From Psychrobacter sp. UBA3480 (lineage in GTDB: Bacteria > Pseudomonadota > Gammaproteobacteria > Pseudomonadales > Moraxellaceae), in NCBI RefSeq assembly GCF_002377945.1, contig NZ_DFQV01000001.1:1-21462 (forward strand): a DNA stretch of 21,462 nucleotides, read 5' to 3'. This document shows, in pieces, positions 16,198 to 21,462 of this stretch (the stretch's first letter is position 1; each line of letters starts with the position of its first letter). Both the position numbers and the translations under genes were made by a program. Under the pieces are notes generated by a model. It ran no database searches, was not told the origin of the DNA, and saw only the letters and a list, made by a program, of their open reading frames with translations.

Positions 16198-16589
16198 AGC
16201 TTATAAGCCTTATTCAGAGGATCAATCAAGAATAATGAAGAAAGTATTATCACGCTTTATAAGCGCTGATTTAAAAATATTTGTTATGATAAGTCAGCTA
16301 TTAGTTTTGCAAGCTGTACTTGAAAGAGGATGATGTTAATTGTAGAGATATTAATTGTAGATATAAGTAGTAACTGGCTTATAAGCTCTATATAAAATAG
16401 TTGTAGCCAGCTCTATTAGTTAATCAGAAAATACAAAACTGTTGGTATAAATTTTACGCAGCGTTTGGAAAACAAAATGAATAGGAAGTAAGGAAAATCC
16501 ATACCAGATAATGCTACTTTAACGGCACCTTTTTGTTTTGAGCGCACTATATAAAATAGAGTATGAGATAAGGAATTTAACGCTCTCAC
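16198..16589. other. Repeat-rich non-coding region upstream of radA
   Basis: 392 bases between the lptB stop and the radA start, with no credible gene. Visible elements: the 10-base palindrome GCTTATAAGC at 16199-16208 (two bases before the radA ATG) and again at 16377-16386; a variant GCTTTATAAGC at 16254-16264; a tandem 15-base repeat at 16336-16365 (TTAATTGTAGAGATA then TTAATTGTAGATATA); and an inverted CTGGCT/AGCCAG pair (16374-16379, 16405-16410). For radA on the minus strand, TTGCAA and TATCAT around 16289-16315 form a possible promoter with a short 15-base spacer. No terminator for lptB is obvious. Confidence 0.5.
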
Positions 16590-17369
16590 TTATACTTGAA
16601 AGTCTTTACCTAGATAAACAGATTTTACTAAATCATTTTCTAACACTTCAGCCGAAGTGCCTTCTGCAATGATAGCCCCTTCTGAGACGATATAAGCCTT
16701 TTCGCAAATAGCCAGTGTATCTCGAACATTGTGATCGGTGATCAAAACGCCAATGCCGCGATTCTTTAACGTTAAAATAACGTCTTTGATATCGCCGACA
16801 GAGATAGGATCTACCCCTGCAAAAGGTTCATCTAATAAGATAAACTTAGGATCAGCGGCCAATGCTCGCGCAATCTCACAGCGTCGACGCTCACCGCCTG
16901 ATACGCTCATACCCTGAGACTTGCGTACATGTTCTAAATGGAACTCGCCAATCAACTTTTCAAGTTCTTGCTGTTGTTCAGCTTTACTTAATTCTGTGCG
17001 AGTCTGTAAAATAGCTAAGATATTGTCTTCAATAGACAATTTACGAAAGATTGATGCCTCTTGTGGTAAATAACCGATACCTGCACGCGCTCGCTCGTGC
17101 ATTGCGTATTTAGATAAATCCATTTTACCTAGCGTAACACGGCCTTTATCCATATTGACTAGTCCCACCACCATATAAAAGCTAGTCGTTTTACCAGCAC
17201 CGTTAGGACCCAACAGTCCGACGACTTGACCCTGTTCGACAGAAAATGAAACGTCTTTGACTACCCAACGCTTTCCATAGCGCTTGCCTAAATTTTGCAT
17301 AGTCAATCGAGCGACAGGCGCCGTATTGGTATTTGATGCCGATAGGTCTAGATTTTTATCATCGCTCAT
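16590..17369 (-). CDS. lptB: LPS export ABC transporter ATP-binding protein LptB
   Basis: Cytosolic ATPase of the LptB2FGC complex that extracts lipopolysaccharide from the inner membrane and pushes it along the LptA bridge. The ABC motifs are complete: Walker [10 protein letters not shown] (54-62), Q-loop YLPQEASIF, signature SVSGGERRR (155-163), Walker B FILLDEP (176-182, Glu181) and the H-loop His213 in ITDHN. The family-specific [13 protein letters not shown] and FAGVDPISV segments identify LptB rather than another importer. At 259 residues it is slightly longer than E. coli LptB (241) because of about 18 polar N-terminal residues. It is the last gene of the kdsD-kdsC-lptC-lptA-lptB run, 74 bases after lptA. 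The rpoN gene that commonly follows lptB does not; radA does. Confidence 0.96.
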   Translation of the reverse strand: MSDDKNLDLSASNTNTAPVARLTMQNLGKRYGKRWVVKDVSFSVEQGQVVGLLGPNGAGKTTSFYMVVGLVNMDKGRVTLGKMDLSKYAMHERARAGIGYLPQEASIFRKLSIEDNILAILQTRTELSKAEQQQELEKLIGEFHLEHVRKSQGMSVSGGERRRCEIARALAADPKFILLDEPFAGVDPISVGDIKDVILTLKNRGIGVLITDHNVRDTLAICEKAYIVSEGAIIAEGTSAEVLENDLVKSVYLGKDFQV

Positions 17370-17443
17370 AACTTACTCTTACTTTCACAAAATTTAAGCA
17401 TTGCTAAAGGCAGACTTATTTACTCATAGCCTGTTTATTTGGA

Positions 17444-18001
17444 TTAACGTACGCCACTCTGATTTGTACCATTGTTAGGCGGGAATACCAGTTCAACGCG
17501 CTGATTGCCGCCAGCGGTTGCTTCAACATCACCTGCTTTTAGGCTATAACGGATAACATTACCAGCGAAGCTTGCACCATTTTGAACCAGTTTTGCATTA
17601 CCAGTTAGTGTAATAATCCCAGACACTGCGTTGTAGTCAATTTTATTAGCCTGCCCTTTTGCCAAGCCCTTTTCTTGCGTGACGACTTGCTGCATAGTCG
17701 CTGGACGGCCAGTTGCTACCGCTGAGTTAATGCTACGCTGCTGAGAAAGATTGACCGTGATGTTGTCGGCCGTCATCTTAAACGTACCTTGAGTAATAAT
17801 GACATTACCTGCATAACTGGTCACGCCGGTACGCTCACTATAAGTGGCTTTATCCGCTAGCAATTTGATCTGCTGATTAGAATCTGATGGCAATGCATGA
17901 CTATATAGCGGTAGCGCCAATAACATCACCATTGGCAGTGCGCGCAATTTGTGCAAGCAGAGTGATGATGCGCGTAAAGTAGGCAAAAATTTAAGTTTCA
18001 T
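17444..18001 (-). CDS. lptA: LPS transport periplasmic bridge protein LptA
   Basis: Periplasmic beta-jellyroll protein that oligomerises into the bridge carrying LPS from LptC to LptD. A signal peptide with a long basic n-region and hydrophobic core ends near YSHA (about residue 37), and the OstA-like domain follows (about 43-165): IKLLADKATYSERTGVTSYAGNVIITQGTFKMTADNITV, then the second repeat DYNAVSGIITLTGNAKLVQNG. The C-terminal tail is short and polar. At 185 residues it equals E. coli LptA. It lies between lptC and lptB; the 88-base gap after lptC is larger than in E. coli, where the two overlap, so a separate promoter there is possible though none is clear. Confidence 0.93.
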   Translation of the reverse strand: MKLKFLPTLRASSLCLHKLRALPMVMLLALPLYSHALPSDSNQQIKLLADKATYSERTGVTSYAGNVIITQGTFKMTADNITVNLSQQRSINSAVATGRPATMQQVVTQEKGLAKGQANKIDYNAVSGIITLTGNAKLVQNGASFAGNVIRYSLKAGDVEATAGGNQRVELVFPPNNGTNQSGVR

Positions 18002-18089
18002 ATAAATAACTCATTTCATAATAGGTGGTAGGATTTGCAAACTTTATGCTAGCTGCTATTTTTTGATACGGTAAATAGAAAGACTTTGA

Positions 18090-18674
18090 CTAAAATAATG
18101 CTTTATCTTGGCGTTCAGAGGGAGAAAAGGCAACAGCCACTTGGCCAAATTCATACTCACCCGTCTCAAGATTGGCAGTCATACTAGAGGCTTCAAATCG
18201 ATTCATGCCTTGTTCGATTTTCACAGGCGCGTCACTGTATACTTTGCCTGATTTCGTATTACCTTTTAGCGTACTACCAGTTACTTTTATCGGTTCGATA
18301 TCAGGAGTACTCTTATTGCCTTCGCTCACCAGTGTAAATCCACCTGATAAACTAAGCTCCCCTGTCTGTTGACTAATAGCTGCACTGCCCGCTTGAATAC
18401 GATAGCGTTGCTCTGCAGATGGTTCCCAATTCATGGTAATGCCTGACATTTCATCCTGATTGGTCTCAGGATTATGCGTCAAAGACTCAGCGGTAAGCTC
18501 GTATTCGGTTTCACCTTGTTCATTGGTCTGCACGGCTTTGATATCAGTGGCTTCATAATCGACATCTGTTGTTTCAATATTGACTGGCGGCGTTACGTCG
18601 CCTTGCTGCTGAAAAAACCAACCTGCGATACCAGCAATAATTAAAGCTAATACAATTAAGACACGTGTATTCAC
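18090..18674 (-). CDS. lptC: LPS export inner-membrane protein LptC
   Basis: Bitopic inner-membrane protein that receives LPS from LptB2FG and hands it to LptA. One N-terminal helix (about 4-21, VLIVLALIIAGIAGWFF) anchors a periplasmic LptC/jellyroll domain (about 33-185), with strands such as IKAVQTNEQGETEYELTAESLTHNPETNQ and the later KVYSDAPVKIEQGMNRFEASSMTANLETGEYEF. Length (194) matches the family (E. coli 191). Its ATG overlaps the kdsC stop by four bases (ATGA), indicating translational coupling. LptC diverges fast in sequence; the call rests on topology, domain pattern and position. Confidence 0.92.
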   Translation of the reverse strand: MNTRVLIVLALIIAGIAGWFFQQQGDVTPPVNIETTDVDYEATDIKAVQTNEQGETEYELTAESLTHNPETNQDEMSGITMNWEPSAEQRYRIQAGSAAISQQTGELSLSGGFTLVSEGNKSTPDIEPIKVTGSTLKGNTKSGKVYSDAPVKIEQGMNRFEASSMTANLETGEYEFGQVAVAFSPSERQDKALF

Positions 18675-19237
18675 GACTGGTTATCCTGAGTTTGCGCCTC
18701 ATCAAGCGTGTAATGCGCGATAAAGTCTTGATAATGTCCATGACCTTTTAAAATAAGGTCACATATCTCGCGCACTGCACCAGTACCGCCAGCACGAGTC
18801 GTTACCATGTCACTGCGCTTGATAACTTCAGCATGCGCGTTAGGTACGGTTGCCGCGAATCCTACTGTTTGCATTGCTGTGATATCCGGTAAATCATCGC
18901 CCATATAGGCACAGTCGGCAGCAGTGATATTCAGGGCAGGATCTAAAGACGATAGCAGCTCGTTTAATGCGATTAATTTATCATCACGGCCTTGAACCAC
19001 ATGGTTGACGCCCATTTCTGCTGCGCGCTTATTCACCATTGCACTACTACGACCGGTAATAATGGCTGTCAAAATACCGTAACGGGCTAAAGACTTAACA
19101 CCCACACCATCATGTACTGAGAACGCTTTGGTCTCAACACCATTGGCATCATAGATGATTTGACCATTGGATAAAATACCATCGACATCCATGACCAATA
19201 GTTTTACTTGTCCGGCTTTCTGTATCAAGTCCTGCAT
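18671..19237 (-). CDS. kdsC: 3-deoxy-D-manno-octulosonate 8-phosphate phosphatase KdsC
   Basis: Cytosolic HAD-superfamily phosphatase that releases KDO from KDO 8-phosphate, the step before CMP activation for LPS core synthesis. HAD motif I is DVDGIL (Asp17 nucleophile, Asp19), motif II ITGRSS (about 60-65), motif III Lys87 in GRDDKL, motif IV MGDDLPD (112-118). There is no cap insertion, as expected for the tetrameric C0 type, and the 188 residues equal E. coli KdsC. It lies 77 bases behind kdsD and overlaps lptC by four bases. Confidence 0.96.
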   Translation of the reverse strand: MQDLIQKAGQVKLLVMDVDGILSNGQIIYDANGVETKAFSVHDGVGVKSLARYGILTAIITGRSSAMVNKRAAEMGVNHVVQGRDDKLIALNELLSSLDPALNITAADCAYMGDDLPDITAMQTVGFAATVPNAHAEVIKRSDMVTTRAGGTGAVREICDLILKGHGHYQDFIAHYTLDEAQTQDNQS

Positions 19238-19314
19238 TATTTGTCTCTTTTTAATATTTATTTTCGAAGCGTTATTCTATATAGCTTAACTATTTCAACG
19301 GCAACTCACAAACC

Positions 19315-20307
19315 TTATTTGACCCCAGCTTGTAGCAAATCATGCACGGTAATAATAGCTTCTAAACGATCTTCATTATCAATGATCAATAACTGGCTAA
19401 TACCACTCTCATTCATAACACTTAGCGCATCTGACGCACGCATCGTTTTACTGATATGACGTGGATTACTGACCATTACTTCATGCATTGGCGTTTGTAG
19501 ATCGATGCCTTTTTCTAACCCTCGGCGCAAATCACCATCTGTGAACACACCGACGACCTTATTGTTATCATCAGTCACTACTGTCATGCCTAATCGTCCG
19601 GCAGACATGGTAAATAAAGCTTGTTGCAATGGGGCCTGCTGATGAATCAATGGTAAGTCTTCTGAGTTGGTATGCATCAAATCTTCAACACGCGTCAATA
19701 GCTGACGACCCAAGGCACCAGCAGGATGGGATAATGCAAAATCTTCAGAAGTAAAATTACGTGCATGTACTAAAGCAACCGCTAACGCATCTCCAAGCGC
19801 TAAAGTAGCCGTCGTACTGGAGGTAGGCGCTAGATTAAGTGGACAAGCCTCTTGCGACTGACCGAGCGTCAATACAATATCAGCTGCTCGTGGCAACATA
19901 CCGCGCTTATCACGACTGATACTGATGAGAGGGATATTTAGATGTTTGACAACTGGCAGTAGCATCTTGATTTCATCTGACTCACCTGAGTTTGAAATAG
20001 CAAGCAGTACATCACCTTTCACAAGCATTCCCAAGTCGCCATGCCCTGCTTCACCAGGATGCATAAAAAAAGCAGGCGTACCCGTTGAGGCAAAAGTCGC
20101 TGCTATCTTGCGTCCAATTAATCCTGATTTTCCCATGCCCGTGACCACCACTCGACCCTTACAAGTCAGGATGATGTCACATGCTTGTGCAAATCTGTCG
20201 TCAATCTGCTCTGTTAGCAGTGCTAACGCAGATATCTCTGTGTTAATGGCCTCGATAGCAGTGGTAATAAATTGCTCATGGGTTAAGTTGTTTTTGGTAT
20301 CACTCAT
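19315..20307 (-). CDS. kdsD: Arabinose-5-phosphate isomerase KdsD
   Basis: Cytosolic isomerase of the KpsF/GutQ family converting ribulose 5-phosphate to arabinose 5-phosphate, the first committed precursor of KDO. An SIS domain (about 40-180) has VVTGMGKSG (54-62) with Lys60, SNSGESDEI with Glu112, Glu153 and His194 in ALSHPAGALGRQLL, positions that align with the catalytic residues of E. coli KdsD (59, 111, 152, 193) with an offset of one. Two CBS domains follow (about 207-265 and 275-330). The length of 330 is close to the E. coli 328. It leads the LPS run; its leader contains an inverted repeat, and hfq upstream ends in its own terminator, so kdsD should have its own promoter. GutQ is the alternative name, but the LPS context favours KdsD. 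Confidence 0.95.
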   Translation of the reverse strand: MSDTKNNLTHEQFITTAIEAINTEISALALLTEQIDDRFAQACDIILTCKGRVVVTGMGKSGLIGRKIAATFASTGTPAFFMHPGEAGHGDLGMLVKGDVLLAISNSGESDEIKMLLPVVKHLNIPLISISRDKRGMLPRAADIVLTLGQSQEACPLNLAPTSSTTATLALGDALAVALVHARNFTSEDFALSHPAGALGRQLLTRVEDLMHTNSEDLPLIHQQAPLQQALFTMSAGRLGMTVVTDDNNKVVGVFTDGDLRRGLEKGIDLQTPMHEVMVSNPRHISKTMRASDALSVMNESGISQLLIIDNEDRLEAIITVHDLLQAGVK

Positions 20308-20351
20308 GAATCCGCTCTATTTTTATAATGAATCAATACGCTATTTTACTA

Positions 20352-20401
20352 CACTATGTTTCATATTAGTAATGGTCTACAAAATCTACACTAATATAGT
20401 G
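20352..20401. repeat. Inverted repeat in the kdsD leader region
   Basis: ATATTAGT (20363-20370) pairs perfectly with ACTAATAT (20390-20397), and the flanking CACT (20352-20355) with AGTG (20398-20401) extends it across a seven-base bulge. It lies 45-95 bases before the kdsD start and 36 bases past the hfq terminator. It may be a leader hairpin of the LPS operon or an operator. Confidence 0.35.
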
Positions 20402-20437
20402 CTTTATACTGAATAAAGAGCTTGCTGCTATCTATAC

Positions 20438-20467
20438 AAAAAAAACCCACTATTATCAGCAGGTTTT
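20438..20467 (-). terminator. Intrinsic terminator of hfq
   Basis: Read leftwards, AAAACC (20467-20462) pairs with GGTTTT (20447-20442), with an inner stem of four pairs including two G.U pairs and a six-base loop, followed by a run of eight T. It lies about 60 bases after the hfq stop. Confidence 0.75.
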
Positions 20468-20525
20468 AAACGAATAAGTCATGTCTTAATATTTTCTAGA
20501 CAACATGCTCAATTAATGCAACGAG

Positions 20526-21053
20526 TTAGCTATTGCTATCATTAGAACCGTCGTTTGGCTTATCTTCAAAGCCTATATTATCTGCCGTGGTATCAAACCC
20601 ACGATCTTGACCGAAGCCACCACGCTCAAACCCGCGCTCTTGACCTTGACCGAAACTACCGCGTTCAAAACCACGATCTTGACCTTGGCTAAAACCACCA
20701 CGATTGAATCCACTGCGACTCGATGCAAATCCGCGCTCTTCAAAGCCGCCAGCAGCAGGGTTACTACCACGTTCAAAGCCACCGCCTTGATATCCAGTCG
20801 GTGCTGCGCTCTGAGGCTGAGCACTTGTACCTGTCGTCGTACTACTACGCGGGTTACGTGCTGGCACGACTGTTGAGATGGCATGCTTGTATACCATTTG
20901 GCTCACTGTGTTTTTCAGGAGAACAACATATTGATCAAATGATTCAATTTGGCCTTGTAATTTAATACCATTTACCAAAAAAATAGAGACAGGAATGCGG
21001 TCTTTGCGCAGCGAGTTCAAGAACGGATCTTGTAAAGTTTGTCCTTTTGACAT
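20526..21053 (-). CDS. hfq: RNA chaperone Hfq with long Gly/Phe/Arg-rich tail
   Basis: Hexameric Sm-like RNA chaperone that pairs small RNAs with mRNAs. Residues 1-66 are almost identical to E. coli Hfq: [10 protein letters not shown] (Gln8), the rim RKDR (Arg16, Lys17, Arg19), [22 protein letters not shown] (Lys31, Tyr42 in place of Phe) and the Sm2 YKHAIST (Lys56, His57). A tail of about 109 residues follows, against about 36 in E. coli: a Ser/Thr/Pro-rich linker (67-88), then GF-, RGF- and GQ-rich repeats (89-153) including a near-duplicate unit RGFERG[S/G]FGQ, and an acidic end ([14 protein letters not shown]). Such tails are known in Moraxella and Acinetobacter. The ATG at 21053 has GGAGA about six bases upstream. 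The usual upstream miaA is not adjacent, and the gene appears monocistronic. Confidence 0.97.
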   Translation of the reverse strand: MSKGQTLQDPFLNSLRKDRIPVSIFLVNGIKLQGQIESFDQYVVLLKNTVSQMVYKHAISTVVPARNPRSSTTTGTSAQPQSAAPTGYQGGGFERGSNPAAGGFEERGFASSRSGFNRGGFSQGQDRGFERGSFGQGQERGFERGGFGQDRGFDTTADNIGFEDKPNDGSNDSNS

Positions 21054-21380
21054 GAAATCTCTCCTAAATATTATATAGTTATGTTTTGAGTGCCAATTAT
21101 TTTAAGTGTTAATTTAATTATAATGGCTAAAAGGTAGATACAATAAGGTGTTTTCTTTATAAAACGTATCTAAATAAATATTCATTGCTCTTAAGTGATT
21201 CCACTTTATCGCGAATACGTTATTATTGTAAATAATTAAGTAACTAGTTGTTTCGTTAATACTTTCTGTCTACAAAAGTCTATAAACCAGACATCATAAC
21301 AAGGCTCAACGCACTGAGCCAAATTATAACAGCTATCTATGTCAATTTTTGAAACTAATTGTGTTAGCTATCATTGCACC
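21054..21380 (-). promoter_or_regulatory. AT-rich region upstream of hfq with candidate promoter
   Basis: 327 bases without a gene. On the minus strand TTGGCA (21096-21091) and TATAAT (21075-21070) form a possible hfq promoter with a short 15-base spacer and a very short leader. Other AT-rich stretches could equally serve. The far end holds the hairpin listed next. Confidence 0.3.
21303..21320 (-). terminator. Weak terminator hairpin of the partial gene at the right edge
   Basis: GGCTCA (21303-21308) and TGAGCC (21315-21320) form a perfect six-base stem with a six-base loop, followed on the minus strand by TTGTTATG, a poor T tract. It is 60 bases after the stop of the partial gene. Confidence 0.4.
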
Positions 21381-21462
21381 TTAAGACAAGTACTCTCGTG
21401 CTTCGGCCATGGTTTCAAACATTTGTAATATCATACGACTGCTAGCATCAGCCCCGCTCTCA
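21381..21462 (-). CDS. C-terminal end of an unidentified protein (partial)
   Basis: A minus-strand frame is open from the window edge to a TAA at 21383-21381, giving the last 26 residues, ending in ...RMILQMFETMAEAREYLS. The amphipathic terminal helix with F-E-x-x-x-E-A-x-x-Y-L is common at the ends of small alpha/beta domains such as STAS/SpoIIAA-like proteins, but that is too little to name it. It does not look like the end of MiaA, the usual neighbour of Hfq. The hairpin 60 bases downstream supports a gene end here. Confidence 0.55.
   Translation of the reverse strand, partial: ESGADASSRMILQMFETMAEAREYLS

Noticed and set aside
15954..16253. 99-codon minus-strand frame overlapping the radA start
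   Set aside because: It overlaps the conserved zinc-finger coding part of radA in another frame, has Cys- and Val-rich shadow composition and no ribosome site; radA is certain.
16330..16395. 21-codon hydrophobic frame after AAAGAGG
   Set aside because: The ribosome-like site abuts the ATG too closely, the frame consists mostly of the 15-base tandem repeat, and there is no terminator or conserved neighbour.
19925..20416. 163-codon plus-strand frame antisense to kdsD
   Set aside because: The sense strand encodes intact KdsD catalytic residues; the antisense frame shows only shadow composition.
20573..20884. Long frames on both strands across the Hfq tail
   Set aside because: Low-complexity repeat DNA stays open in several frames; only the hfq frame continues into the conserved Sm core.
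21091..21096. Sigma54-like TGGCAC before hfq
   Set aside because: The required TTGC-type -12 element is not at the correct spacing.
1..21462. tRNA, rRNA, CRISPR array, insertion sequence, phage or toxin-antitoxin genes
   Set aside because: Read for on both strands: no tRNA-like T-loop/acceptor pattern, no regularly spaced repeat array, no transposase or integrase motif, and no small two-gene toxin pair.

Overview
The window reads as ordinary chromosome of a moderately AT-rich gammaproteobacterium, most likely Psychrobacter or a close Moraxellaceae relative. That call rests on the Hfq core being almost identical to the enterobacterial one but carrying a long Gly/Phe/Arg-rich tail of the type known from Moraxella and Acinetobacter, and on the gene neighbourhoods. 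No sequence search could be run, so the genus is an inference. I see no rRNA, tRNA, CRISPR array, transposase, integrase or phage gene.

Layout. Left part (1-4700): a type II dehydroquinase (aroQ), a soluble ABC1/UbiB-type kinase, a convergent voltage-gated potassium channel with a C-terminal zinc ribbon, yebC, and an O6-alkylguanine-DNA alkyltransferase (ogt) facing yebC across a shared bidirectional terminator. Centre-left (4750-9900): ftsY reads left, probably with ogt behind it. Divergent from it are a tiny 49-residue predicted lipoprotein, easily missed, and a pair of M16 peptidases: a catalytic lipoprotein subunit and a subunit without the zinc motif. The ftsY/M16-pair arrangement resembles that in Pseudomonas.

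Centre (9930-14700): an unrecognised lipoprotein and a secreted M15-type peptidase read left. Divergent from the peptidase is rodA, which has a near-consensus promoter and a structured leader. After an 833-base non-coding gap comes a secreted RlpA-type double-psi beta-barrel protein. Peptidase, rodA and rlpA make a peptidoglycan-remodelling neighbourhood.

Right part (14760-21462), all on the minus strand: radA, then the LPS supply and transport run kdsD-kdsC-lptC-lptA-lptB (KDO precursor synthesis plus lipid A-core export), then hfq with its own terminator. The window ends in the last 26 codons of an unidentified gene.

No obviously new multi-gene system is present. The points most worth a second look are the 49-residue lipoprotein, repeated GCTTATAAGC palindromes and a 15-base tandem repeat in front of radA, a long hairpin and a 15-base palindrome in the rodA-rlpA gap, the structured rodA leader, the short RlpA without lipobox or SPOR domain, and the repeat-built Hfq tail.
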